Source: Acinetobacter silvestris
GTDB taxonomy: Bacteria; Pseudomonadota; Gammaproteobacteria; Pseudomonadales; Moraxellaceae
NCBI RefSeq assembly: GCF_002135235.1
Contig: NZ_NEGB01000008.1
Span: 1 to 64,000, forward strand
Reading direction: 5' to 3'
Length of the DNA: 64,000 nucleotides
The first letter of the stretch is position 1. The number at the start of each line of letters is the position of its first letter. Below are positions 18,393 through 26,608 of this stretch, piece after piece. The translations under genes and the position numbers were made by a program. The notes beneath the pieces were generated by a model. The model made no database searches. It saw nothing but the letters and a program-made list of their open reading frames with translations, and had not been told where the DNA came from.

Positions 18393-19745
18393 TTAAATCA
18401 ATTTTTTAAACACCATTGAATTACGCTGATAGTTGTATAAAGCCTGACGTGCTTCTGGAAGATCATCGACACTTGCACTGATAAAACCATGTTCTAAGAA
18501 CCAATGTGCTGTACGTGTCGTCAGCACAAACAGCTGTTGAATGCCCATGTGATGTGCTTTTTCTTCTAAGAAATACAAAATTTGGCTGCCACGATTAGAC
18601 TTTCGATAACTTGGATGTACAGCAACACAGGCGATTTCTGCGGATTGGATTTCATTTGTTGCTGTAGGAATTGGGTACAACGCAGCACACGCTAAAATGG
18701 TTCCATCGCGCTCAATAACCGCAAACTGTTCAATTTCACTTTCTAAGCGCTCTCGTGAACGATAAACGAGAATCCCTTCTTCTTCGAGTGGGCGAAGTAA
18801 GTTCATCAAACCACCGACATCACCAATATTGGCCATACGGACTTCTTCATAATGTGCATCTGTGATCATGGTGCCATGACCATCTCGGGTAAACAATTCT
18901 TCAATTAAAGCACCATCATAGGCATAAGAAAGTAAATGCACACGATGCACACCTTTTAATGAGGCTTCTTTGGCATTGTGTAGATGTAAGGCAATTTCAA
19001 AATGAGAATTTTGATGTTGCGTAATGTGCTGATCGAGTTGCTGTGGGGTAATTTCACGCAGTAACTGCCCATGTTCATCTAATAAGCCTTGTTGTTGACC
19101 TAAGAAAATTAACTTATCGGCTTTAAGATGAATCGCCGTTTTGGTGGCGACCTCTTCGGCAAGAAGATTAAAGACTTCGCCAGTAGTGGAATAACCAGTT
19201 GCGCCTAAGACCACAATATTATGATTATCTAAATGGCGTTGAATCGCTTCGGTATCAATACTGCGAACTTCACCGGTAAGTTGAAAATTGACTCCATCAC
19301 GGATGCCATAGGGTTTTGCAGTGACAAAATTTCCAGAGACAACGTCAATACGAGCACCAAACATAGGTGAGTTGGCGAGTCCCATAGACAATAACGCTTC
19401 AATTTGTAAGCGAATTGAACCGACTGCATTCATGATACAGGGTAAGGCTTCACGAGTCGTCACTCGACGATTGATATGAATAGGGCTCTGAATGCCTTTT
19501 TCTTGGAGATTGGCATTAATTTGTGGGCGTGCACCGTGCACTAAAATTAAGCGAATTCCAAGGGAGTGGAGTAAAGCGATATCATGAATAATATGTTGAA
19601 AATTTTCATGTTGCACCGCTTCGCCACCAAACATCAGAACAAAGGTTTTACCACGATGTGCATTGATATAAGGTGCAGAATGACGAAACCAATGCACATA
19701 CTGTTGAGTTGTGCTGTGTATTGTTTCTAAAGCGTCAGTTTGCAT
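18393..19745 (-). CDS. argA: N-acetylglutamate synthase (amino-acid kinase + GNAT)
   Basis: 450 residues, the classical two-domain ArgA. The N-terminal amino-acid-kinase fold has FVLMFGGEAVQ and LILVHGARPQIN. The C-terminal GNAT acetyltransferase domain has ACVAVHPSYRKSNRGSQILY and TTRTAHWFLEHGF. It makes N-acetylglutamate from acetyl-CoA and glutamate, the first step of arginine synthesis, and is normally feedback-inhibited by arginine through the kinase domain. Single gene on the minus strand. Confidence 0.95.
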   Translation of the reverse strand: MQTDALETIHSTTQQYVHWFRHSAPYINAHRGKTFVLMFGGEAVQHENFQHIIHDIALLHSLGIRLILVHGARPQINANLQEKGIQSPIHINRRVTTREALPCIMNAVGSIRLQIEALLSMGLANSPMFGARIDVVSGNFVTAKPYGIRDGVNFQLTGEVRSIDTEAIQRHLDNHNIVVLGATGYSTTGEVFNLLAEEVATKTAIHLKADKLIFLGQQQGLLDEHGQLLREITPQQLDQHITQHQNSHFEIALHLHNAKEASLKGVHRVHLLSYAYDGALIEELFTRDGHGTMITDAHYEEVRMANIGDVGGLMNLLRPLEEEGILVYRSRERLESEIEQFAVIERDGTILACAALYPIPTATNEIQSAEIACVAVHPSYRKSNRGSQILYFLEEKAHHMGIQQLFVLTTRTAHWFLEHGFISASVDDLPEARQALYNYQRNSMVFKKLI

Positions 19746-19818
19746 GCCTAATCCAATGAAAAACGAGGAGTGTTCTGCTGATTCTAAACAAAAAACAGAA
19801 TTACGGAATAGTGAATGT

Positions 19819-19876
19819 AAAAAAAGCCCTCTTGTACCTTGAGAAAACCAATGTTTTGCTCAAGGTACAAGAGGGC
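19819..19876 (-). terminator. Rho-independent terminator with an 18-bp perfect stem
   Basis: GCCCTCTTGTACCTTGAG (19826-19843) pairs perfectly with 19859-19876 around a 15-base loop. On the minus strand the stem is followed by seven T (19825-19819). It lies about 90 bases after the stop of the RcnB-domain gene at 19963. The stem is unusually long for a simple terminator. Confidence 0.85.
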
Positions 19877-19962
19877 AGGTGGACAAATAGCGGTATTTTC
19901 TAGTCAAGATTTGCGATCAAATCAAAATTAGATCTCTAGGTTAATTTTATTCAGAACTCGAT

Positions 19963-20340
19963 TTATCCAACGATTCGAATAATTTGATGGTTGCGTTCAT
20001 TTACCAAGACATAGTCACCATTGATTTTATACCATTGTTGATATCTTCCTGGTTTCGGTAAATGGCGGTAATTCTTATAATTGATTTGATAGCGAGATGA
20101 GCTGAATTGATTCGGTAAATATTGTCCTGTACGCCATTCACGACTTGGGTTTACTCGACGGTGATCACGATCATAACGGTCATGTTCGTAGCGATTATTG
20201 TTTTGCTGATTATATTGATTATTCCAGTGACTTGGCTGTGAATAATGGCGGTTGTCTTGATAATCTTGTGGAGCAGCTATTGCTGACGTCGCAATCATAG
20301 CACTGAGCGATAATGCCATAGCAGTTAATACTTTTTTCAT
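19963..20340 (-). CDS. RcnB-domain periplasmic protein
   Basis: About 125 residues from the start at 20340 (MKKVLTAMA). A signal peptide ends near AIAAPQ. A low-complexity His/Asn/Gln/Tyr/Arg-rich linker follows, then an RcnB-type domain: WRTGQYLPNQF, YKNYRHLPKPG, QQWYKINGDYVLVN. RcnB of E. coli modulates nickel/cobalt efflux by RcnA, but this family is broad in Acinetobacter and no rcnA is nearby. The long frame's extra MSH codons lack a reason to be used. Paralogue of the next gene. Confidence 0.75.
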   Translation of the reverse strand: MKKVLTAMALSLSAMIATSAIAAPQDYQDNRHYSQPSHWNNQYNQQNNNRYEHDRYDRDHRRVNPSREWRTGQYLPNQFSSSRYQINYKNYRHLPKPGRYQQWYKINGDYVLVNERNHQIIRIVG

Positions 20341-20502
20341 GTGACTCACCTTAAATTAACTTTTGTCCTTCAATGAGATTAAATTACGCAACAATTAGAG
20401 ATAAATGGTGAGGGAGATTTAGTTGAATTGTGAAATGTATGAAGATTTCATGGAGAAATATCGTTTCTAAGCTGAAAATAAGTGAGTTGAATGTTATAAA
20501 GC

Positions 20503-20530
20503 AAAAAAAGCTCAAACTGTTGTTTGAGCT
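20503..20530 (-). terminator. Rho-independent terminator of the second RcnB-domain gene
   Basis: AGCTCAAAC (20509-20517) pairs with GTTTGAGCT (20522-20530), followed on the minus strand by seven T. Lies 33 nt after the stop at 20563. Confidence 0.85.
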
Positions 20531-20562
20531 GATCAATAAAAAGTTACTTTATAAAGAATGAT

Positions 20563-20946
20563 TTACATTCCTCGAATGCCGACAATATTATTGCTATCTG
20601 AATCTACTAAAATATAGTCATTATTGATTTTGTACCATTGCTGATTACGTGAAGGTTTCGGTAGATTATTGTTTTTATAATCGGTTTTATAGCTATTGCC
20701 ACGATAATGTTGCGGCATGACATAACCAGTTTGCCATTTATGTTGTTGTAGGCGACGTACACCACGCTCTTCACGTTCGCGACGTTGTTCATGAATATTG
20801 TCTTCATCTTGTTGTAAATCGCTAAAATTTTGACCATGACCTCGGTCATTGTTACGCTCATTGTCAAAATGGGATCCTGCATTGGCAACATGACTGGTCA
20901 GCAATGCACTGAAAAAAATGGCTAATATAGTCAAAATATTTTTCAT
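20563..20946 (-). CDS. RcnB-domain periplasmic protein (second copy)
   Basis: 127 residues from the ATG at 20946, which has a GAGGG ribosome site six bases upstream and begins a clear signal peptide (MKNILTILAIFFSALLTSHV, cleavage near ANAG). The earlier in-frame starts lack this. A charged Asp/Asn/Glu/Arg-rich linker is followed by the same RcnB-type domain as the neighbour: WQTGYVMPQHY, YKNNNLPKPS, QQWYKINNDYILVD. The two genes are related but diverged, and each has its own terminator, so they are separate units. Confidence 0.75.
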   Translation of the reverse strand: MKNILTILAIFFSALLTSHVANAGSHFDNERNNDRGHGQNFSDLQQDEDNIHEQRREREERGVRRLQQHKWQTGYVMPQHYRGNSYKTDYKNNNLPKPSRNQQWYKINNDYILVDSDSNNIVGIRGM

Positions 20947-21230
20947 GTTAGGCCCTCGTTTATTTATGCTATTTTTTACACCACTAATGTACTGTGAAAT
21001 TGCAGAGAAACTGTGAAGATAAAGCATCAGTTCATTTAAAAATGCAGAGATAATAAGAACATATTTTAGCAAAAGATAAAAGAATTTCGTCGTGAGGTAT
21101 TTATATTTAAACGCTTTTGCTGATGAATGGTGGTTTGATCTTTTTCAAAAAAATTGTAAAAAAATATGAAATCTAGAGATAGCTCATGCAAATTCCATGC
21201 ATCGGTGGTTGGATCTCGGATGTCTTGGTA

Positions 21231-21386
21231 TTAATACCATTGTCGTGTGATATTTTTGAAACAGTCTATCGCTTCAACCACATGTTGGGCTTGCTTGGCA
21301 TCATTTAGAGCGTGAATGAGGGAATTGGATAATTGTAAGTCTTGAATCGATTGAATCGTTTCCATTTTACGTTTTAAATCAGTCAT
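21231..21386 (-). CDS. 51-residue conserved-looking small protein, function unknown
   Basis: A short minus-strand frame starting MTDLKRKMETIQSI and ending FKNITRQWY. Sequence is amphipathic and probably helical (QDLQLSNSLIHALNDAKQAQ). A GAGA ribosome site lies eight bases before the ATG. Composition and codon use look like real coding sequence rather than noise. I do not recognise a family. It sits upstream of the RcnB pair and downstream of yciK on the same strand. Confidence 0.5.
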   Translation of the reverse strand: MTDLKRKMETIQSIQDLQLSNSLIHALNDAKQAQHVVEAIDCFKNITRQWY

Positions 21387-21574
21387 CAGAAGTATCTCAA
21401 ATTAATTAGTACTTAACTGAGCATAGTGGAAATATTTGAATTTGAAAAACCGAATAATATTATAATAATGATTGGATATTTAGATTTATAGGCGAGACCG
21501 CAAGGTATTAAGCTTCAAAGATCTAGCATAAGCCCTCTCAGATGAGAGAGGGAGGAAATCAGTACACTGTATTT

Positions 21575-22321
21575 TTAATCCTGAGCATCAATACTCTGAC
21601 CATTCATTCTTAAGCTATCTTCGCCCATTAAATATAGATAGGCGGGTAAGATCGCTTCTGGGGTCGGCAAAGTTTTTGGATCTTCATCAGGATAGGCTTT
21701 GGCACGCATTGCAGTTCGTGTACCACCTGGATTAATACAGTTATAACGAATATTGGGATAGGTATTCTCTTTAGCAAAAATCTGGCTGACGGCTTCAATC
21801 GCAACTTTGGAAACAGAATAAGCACCCCAGAGCGCGCGAGCTTCTCGGCCTACACCTGAACTTGCGAAAACCACAGAGGCATGTTCCGATTTTTGTAATA
21901 AAGGTAATAAGGCTTGTGTTAAAACAAAGGGCGCTCTTAAATTCACAGCCATAACATCATCCCAAACTTCTTCAGGATAATGCGCCAGTTCTACGCGTTC
22001 ACCTAAAATTCCCGCATTATGCAATATGCCATCTAAACGTCCGAATTGCTGTTCTAAGGTATTGGCCAAGACTTCATAGTCGGTTGCACTTGCTGTGGAA
22101 AGTTGTAACGGTAAGATCGCAGGTTGTGGTGCGCCTAAGGCTTCAATTTCATCATAAATGACTTCAAGTTTATTTAGAGTACGACCATGCAAGACGACAG
22201 TTGCGCCGTGTAGTGCATAGCTAAGAGCAGCAGCGCGCCCAATACCATCTCCTGCACCAGTAATTAAGATAATTTTATCTTTTAATAAGTCAGGACGAGG
22301 TTGATATTCTGAATATTTCAT
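21575..22321 (-). CDS. yciK: YciK-type short-chain dehydrogenase/reductase
   Basis: 248 residues. Rossmann motif TGAGDGIG (residues 21-28), NAG motif HNAGILGE, catalytic Ser in FASSGVGREA and Tyr/Lys in WGAYSVSKVA, and the PGGTRTAMRA loop. These and the C-terminal MNGQSIDAQD are typical of YciK, an SDR of unknown substrate. It follows the phosphatase gene and ubiG on the same strand; this three-gene order is shared with Pseudomonas. Confidence 0.9.
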   Translation of the reverse strand: MKYSEYQPRPDLLKDKIILITGAGDGIGRAAALSYALHGATVVLHGRTLNKLEVIYDEIEALGAPQPAILPLQLSTASATDYEVLANTLEQQFGRLDGILHNAGILGERVELAHYPEEVWDDVMAVNLRAPFVLTQALLPLLQKSEHASVVFASSGVGREARALWGAYSVSKVAIEAVSQIFAKENTYPNIRYNCINPGGTRTAMRAKAYPDEDPKTLPTPEAILPAYLYLMGEDSLRMNGQSIDAQD

Positions 22322-22363
22322 GGCTGACCTCCTATAATTGTTATGCTGTTTTAAAATTTCAAT

Positions 22364-23050
22364 TTAAGTCATGGGAAGATTGATATCTAGCAATTTATGA
22401 ATGACCTGATGTAATTCAGTCACATTTTCTACTATACAGTCTGCTTGCCATGCCTTTAAGTCATCTTTGTGTTGCAATGGTAAATAACCGTAAGCTGCAA
22501 GAATCGTATACATTTCAGCGTTTCGACCAGCATCAATATCTCGTGGATGATCTCCAACATAGATAATTTGTTTTGCATCAATCTTTAAGTGGTTGGCTGC
22601 AAGGAACATCGGTTCTGGATCTGGTTTGGTTTTATAGACATCTTCAGGACACACCAATACAGCGCAACGTTCGGTTAAATGTAACGCTTTGAGCAATGAT
22701 TCACTCAATCCACGGGGTTTATTGGTCACGATTCCCCAAGGAATCGCATGTGTTTCCAATTCTTCAAGCAATGGATGCATTCGGTCAAATAGAGCGGTAT
22801 CTACCGCAATATTCGTCCCATAAATGTCTAAAAAGCGTTGACGATGAGCGAGAAAAATTGGATCTTCAACATCCAACTCTGGATACACCAGTTTCACCAT
22901 GGCACGTGCGCCTTCAGAAACTTGTGTTCGAATGAGATCGGCATTGACAATCTCACGCCCTTCTTCACGACACATTGTTTGAATGATGCGGATAAAATCC
23001 GCAGCGGTATCAATCAAAGTTCCGTCAAGATCAAATAGAACCGCTTTCAT
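22364..23050 (-). CDS. mupP: HAD phosphatase, probably N-acetylmuramic acid 6-phosphate phosphatase MupP
   Basis: 228 residues, HAD superfamily: motif I LFDLDGTLIDTAADF (residues 5-19), motif II IVTNKPRG, motif III/IV KTKPDPEP and YVGDHPRDIDAGRNA. Such proteins are often annotated Gph (phosphoglycolate phosphatase). The position between ubiG and yciK is that of MupP in Pseudomonas, which dephosphorylates MurNAc-6-phosphate in peptidoglycan recycling. I favour MupP on context; Gph activity cannot be excluded. Its ATG shares a base with the ubiG stop (TAATG type), so translation is coupled. Confidence 0.8.
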   Translation of the reverse strand: MKAVLFDLDGTLIDTAADFIRIIQTMCREEGREIVNADLIRTQVSEGARAMVKLVYPELDVEDPIFLAHRQRFLDIYGTNIAVDTALFDRMHPLLEELETHAIPWGIVTNKPRGLSESLLKALHLTERCAVLVCPEDVYKTKPDPEPMFLAANHLKIDAKQIIYVGDHPRDIDAGRNAEMYTILAAYGYLPLQHKDDLKAWQADCIVENVTELHQVIHKLLDINLPMT

Positions 23051-23763
23051 TACACACCTGCATTGACGGTATAAACCATATAGTTCACATCAACATTTGG
23101 CGCAAGCCAATAGTGTTTGGTTAATGGATTGTAATGTAAACCCGTCATATCTTTCATAGTTAAACCTGAATTGCGAATGTCATTGGCAAGTTCGGAAGGT
23201 TTAATGAATTTATGATAGTCGTGTGTACCTTTTTTGAGTAGCCGAAGTACATATTCTGCACCAATAATTGCGAACAGATACGCTTTCGGATTGCGATTAA
23301 TAGTCGAAAAAAATACATGGCCATTGGGTTTAACCAATTTTTGACAGGCTTGAATGATGGATGCAGGATCGGGTACATGTTCAAGCATTTCCATACACGT
23401 CACAATGTCATACTGCCCAGCTTGTTCTTCTGCGAGTTGCTCCACAGGGACTTGGCGATACTCAATGTTGCTGACATTTTCTTGTTCTGCATGTAAGCGC
23501 GCCACATTTAAAGGTGCCGCCCCCATATCAATACCCAAAACTTGGGCACCACGCCGTGCCATACTTTCAGCCAGAATACCGCCGCCACAGCCAACATCTA
23601 AAGTTTTCTTACCACTTAAGCCACCTGAGTGTTCATCAATCCAATTTAAACGTAACGGATTAATTTGGTGTAAAGGGCGAAACTCAGATTGCTGATCCCA
23701 CCATAAGGCAGCAAGCGCTTCAAATTTAGCAATTTCTTGTGGGTCAACATTAAGTTTCGACAT
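23050..23763 (-). CDS. ubiG: ubiquinone biosynthesis O-methyltransferase
   Basis: SAM-dependent methyltransferase performing both O-methylations in ubiquinone synthesis. Motifs: [19 protein letters not shown] near the N-terminus, SAM-binding [26 protein letters not shown], and the C-terminal [13 protein letters not shown]. The start at 23763 ([11 protein letters not shown]) is chosen because AGAGGTGG lies a few bases upstream and the 11 earlier codons are not family-like. 237 residues. First gene of ubiG-mupP-yciK. Confidence 0.95.
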   Translation of the reverse strand: MSKLNVDPQEIAKFEALAALWWDQQSEFRPLHQINPLRLNWIDEHSGGLSGKKTLDVGCGGGILAESMARRGAQVLGIDMGAAPLNVARLHAEQENVSNIEYRQVPVEQLAEEQAGQYDIVTCMEMLEHVPDPASIIQACQKLVKPNGHVFFSTINRNPKAYLFAIIGAEYVLRLLKKGTHDYHKFIKPSELANDIRNSGLTMKDMTGLHYNPLTKHYWLAPNVDVNYMVYTVNAGV

Positions 23764-23946
23764 AAGCACCACCTCTGAGTAATTTGTTTTAATCAAAAAT
23801 TAATTCAAGCTGTGCTAGTGTAACCATAATTCTGAAAAAAGCGATGAATCGCGTAAAAAACTTCACAGAAGGAAAACGAATTTCCCATATTTGTTTTATA
23901 GTTAGTGCATAAGCTATACAAAATGATTGAGAGGACAATAAGCGTA

Positions 23947-24561
23947 ATGAAAAAATTTATTTTAAGCAGCATGACGGCCATGGTTATGGCATTTTCAGCA
24001 CAGGCGATGGCTGCAGATTATGTTGCAGGGAAGGATTACACCATTATTCAAAATCCAGGCAAATCTGCTGTTCCTGGTAAAATTGAAGTACGCGAATTCT
24101 TTTGGTACGGTTGCCCACATTGTTTCAAACTTGAACCACACATGCAGACTTGGTTAAAGAAAATTCCGAAAGATGTGTATTTTGTGCGTACACCGGCTGC
24201 GATGAATAAAGTCTGGGAACAAAATGCGCGTGGTTATTATGTTTCTGAAGCATTAGGCGTACGTAAGTATAGCCATATTCCATTATTCCATGCGGTGCAG
24301 GGTGGTCAGCAGATTTTTGATCAGGCTTCGCAAGCCAAATTCTTTACTCAATATGGTGTGCCTGAAGCGAAATTTAATAGCTTATACAATTCATTTGCAA
24401 TTACCGCTAAAGTTGCTGAATCGAATAAATTAGGTCAACAATACCAATTATCGGGTGTGCCAGCCGTGGTTGTTAATGGCAAGTATGTGGTGCAAGGTGA
24501 AAATGAAAAAGTCACTCAAGTGGTTGATTATTTAATTAATAAAGAACGTACTGCTAAATAA
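23947..24561 (+). CDS. dsbA: periplasmic thiol:disulfide oxidoreductase DsbA
   Basis: 204 residues from the ATG at 23947 (MKKFILSSM), preceded by a signal peptide-free extension that I leave out. The signal peptide ends near AMAAD. Active site CPHC at residues 56-59 in a thioredoxin fold (EFFWYGCPHCFK), cis-Pro loop SGVPAVVVNG. It introduces disulfide bonds into exported proteins. A clean terminator follows. Confidence 0.93.
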   Translation: MKKFILSSMTAMVMAFSAQAMAADYVAGKDYTIIQNPGKSAVPGKIEVREFFWYGCPHCFKLEPHMQTWLKKIPKDVYFVRTPAAMNKVWEQNARGYYVSEALGVRKYSHIPLFHAVQGGQQIFDQASQAKFFTQYGVPEAKFNSLYNSFAITAKVAESNKLGQQYQLSGVPAVVVNGKYVVQGENEKVTQVVDYLINKERTAK

Positions 24562-24572
24562 ATGTGAGTAAT

Positions 24573-24599
24573 AAAAAACCCGCTTTAAGCGGGTTTTTT
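24573..24599 (+). terminator. Rho-independent terminator after dsbA
   Basis: AAAAAACCCGCTT / AAGCGGGTTTTTT hairpin with a T run, 11 bases past the dsbA stop. It is symmetric enough to serve the convergent TetR gene at 24622 as well. Confidence 0.92.
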
Positions 24600-24621
24600 A
24601 TTGTATACATAAGCTCAAGGA

Positions 24622-25269
24622 CTAAGTGGTCGGTCTTTCCCAATTCGAAATCCCACGGAAAATGAGTTGAATTTGGGTGACTATTTGATTTTTTAACACC
24701 ATTTTTTCGAGTTCTAATTCAATGCTCGGTGTTTGGCGAACTAAATTAATCCAAGACATGGCCCACGTAAACGAGAGATTAATTAAAATATTAGATAAGA
24801 CCTTTAAATCATTCATATTTTGAAAATGTTGCACACTCTCTATCTTTTCTAGAGAAGTCGTAAATTCCTGATTTAAGTAGTCAATCTCTCTTGAAATAGC
24901 ATGTCGAACGACTTCAGCACCGCCCCAGCGTTCTGCAATCATAAAAATCCAAGGTGCAGGATTTTGATCTACCGCAGAAAAAAAGAGTTCTAGGCTAGCT
25001 TTGGTTTTGGTCTCAGGATGGTTTAAATAAGCCTGTCCGAGTTGGTGTAAAATGGTTTGCAAATGTAAGGCAACTTGATCGACTAATTCTTTACCCAATT
25101 CATCCATATCTTGAAAATGTCGATAAAATGCCGTGGGAACTAAACCGACTTCACGGGCAACTTCACGCAGACTGATACTCGAAAATGATCGACCTGAGGT
25201 ACTTAAACGTAAAGCAGCATCCAATAACGCTTGGCGACTTTGTTGTTTACGTTCATCACGAATCGACAT
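24622..25269 (-). CDS. TetR-family repressor of unsaturated fatty acid synthesis (FabR/DesT-like)
   Basis: 215 residues. The helix-turn-helix region RDERKQQSRQALLDAALRLS, SLREVAREVGLVPTAFYRHF and the following DMDELGKELVDQ are the FabR/DesT pattern. These regulators bind acyl-CoA or acyl-ACP thioesters and tune desaturation. It is divergent from a ferredoxin reductase and a desaturase, the arrangement of Pseudomonas desT with desCB. Three 18-bp palindromes in the shared upstream region match the known operator type. Probably also autoregulated. Confidence 0.9.
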   Translation of the reverse strand: MSIRDERKQQSRQALLDAALRLSTSGRSFSSISLREVAREVGLVPTAFYRHFQDMDELGKELVDQVALHLQTILHQLGQAYLNHPETKTKASLELFFSAVDQNPAPWIFMIAERWGGAEVVRHAISREIDYLNQEFTTSLEKIESVQHFQNMNDLKVLSNILINLSFTWAMSWINLVRQTPSIELELEKMVLKNQIVTQIQLIFRGISNWERPTT

Positions 25270-25338
25270 TCTGATACCTAAGATAAATAAGTTGTAATGA
25301 GTCTATCAAAAATTGATAAAAATTAAACGACGAATGTC

Positions 25339-25356
25339 AGTGTACAGATGTTGACT
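25339..25356. promoter_or_regulatory. FabR/DesT-type operator 1
   Basis: AGTGTACAGATGTTGACT, an 18-bp near-palindrome of the AGNGNACA-NN-TGTNNNCT form known for FabR/DesT sites. It lies between the divergent repressor and reductase genes, 37 bp upstream of operator 2. Confidence 0.7.
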
Positions 25357-25375
25357 GAGTGCTAAAAATGAGTAT

Positions 25376-25393
25376 AGTGTACAAATGTTCACT
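25376..25393. promoter_or_regulatory. FabR/DesT-type operator 2
   Basis: AGTGTACAAATGTTCACT, the best of the three sites: AGTG.ACA pairs with TGT.CACT around the centre. It differs from the E. coli FabR consensus at few positions. Centre-to-centre distance to operator 3 is 19 bp, about two helical turns, so two dimers could bind on one DNA face. Confidence 0.8.
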
Positions 25394-25394
25394 A

Positions 25395-25412
25395 AAAGAA
25401 CATATGTTCACT
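25395..25412. promoter_or_regulatory. FabR/DesT-type operator 3
   Basis: AAAGAACATATGTTCACT contains the perfect 12-bp palindrome GAACATATGTTC and the TGTTCACT half shared with operator 2. Left half is degenerate (AAAG for AGTG). It lies about 33 bases before the reductase ATG, where binding would block transcription start or elongation. Confidence 0.6.
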
Positions 25413-25444
25413 CAATAAATAGCAAGCACAAAGAGGAACGCAAT

Positions 25445-26467
25445 ATGAGTCGTTATATGCAGTATCAGCCAGAATGGGTGCGTGAAGATTTTGTCGATTT
25501 TATCGCTGAAAAAATCAATCCTGTTTGGGCTTGGAAAAAGATTAAAGCATCTATTATTAAAACACGTGCTTTAAGCCCTGATTTTTATCAAATTCAACTT
25601 CGTCCTAATCGTAATTTTAAAATGCAACAGTTTCAGGCAGGGCAAAGCTTACTGATTACGGTTGTCGTGGCTGGTATTCGTCAGCAACGGAGTTATTCGA
25701 TTGTAAAAATTTTGGCGAATGGAGATATTCTTATTGCGGTTAAGCAGCAAGGCAAAGTCTCCAATGCTTTAACCAAAATGGCTTTTGGTAGTATCGTAGA
25801 AATATCACAAACTCAGGGTGAGTTTGTTCTAGATGAGCGCACGCATTCAATTCTATTGATTGCTTCTGGGAGTGGAATTACTGCAATTTATGCATTGCTA
25901 GAAGATGCATTGTCACGATCAATTCAAAAAATTGATTTAATTTATTTCACTCGTGATGATGCTTTTCATACAGATATTGAGCAACTAGCACAGCAATATT
26001 TACACTTTAACTATCATCACATTAATACAGTCGCGCAAAAGCAGCATTTAACTGCCGCGTTATTGGAAAGTTTAGTTGCTGATTTTCAGCAGCGTCATAG
26101 CTATGCCTGTGGTGCATCGGATATGATGCTGAATTTAAATCAAATCTATCAACAATTTGGAATCTCAAACCAGTTAAAACAAGAGTATTTCCAAGTGGTG
26201 GTTGATGAAACTTTAGCAGCTCAATCGGTCAAATTTTTACGTTCCCAGCAAGAATTTGAAGCCAAATCTAATTTGTTGGAAAGTGCTGAGCAAGCGGGAT
26301 TGAGGCCGACGCATGGTTGTCGTATGGGGATATGTAACACCTGTAGCTGTACTAAAGTCAGTGGTTCCACCAAAAATATTCTGACCGGTGAAATTGATCA
26401 TGCCAGTCAGATTCAAATCAAACTGTGTATTAGTCAGGCCGTGAGTCCTGTGGTGATCAATCTTTAA
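25445..26467 (+). CDS. ferredoxin reductase partner of the desaturase (DesC-like)
   Basis: 340 residues. FAD-binding domain with RSYSI (about residues 82-86), NAD-binding domain with LIASGSGITAIYALLE, and a C-terminal plant-type [2Fe-2S] ferredoxin domain with Cys at 292, 297, 300 and 328 (GCRMGICNTCSC and KLCISQ). It passes electrons from NAD(P)H to the desaturase encoded next. Start at 25445 (MSRYMQYQPEW) has AGAGG eight bases upstream; earlier starts would lie inside operator 2 or 3. Regulation by the divergent FabR/DesT-like protein is predicted. Confidence 0.9.
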   Translation: MSRYMQYQPEWVREDFVDFIAEKINPVWAWKKIKASIIKTRALSPDFYQIQLRPNRNFKMQQFQAGQSLLITVVVAGIRQQRSYSIVKILANGDILIAVKQQGKVSNALTKMAFGSIVEISQTQGEFVLDERTHSILLIASGSGITAIYALLEDALSRSIQKIDLIYFTRDDAFHTDIEQLAQQYLHFNYHHINTVAQKQHLTAALLESLVADFQQRHSYACGASDMMLNLNQIYQQFGISNQLKQEYFQVVVDETLAAQSVKFLRSQQEFEAKSNLLESAEQAGLRPTHGCRMGICNTCSCTKVSGSTKNILTGEIDHASQIQIKLCISQAVSPVVINL

Positions 26468-26608
26468 AATAAGTTTTGTAGATTTGAAACTTTTAATTAA
26501 TGAAAACATATTTTTTCAGGCTGCATTTTCGCAATGAGCTTGAGGGAACGTTATCTCAAAATTTCAGTCCGTGATTTAAAAATACGTGAATCAGGTAGGA
26601 GAAAAATA

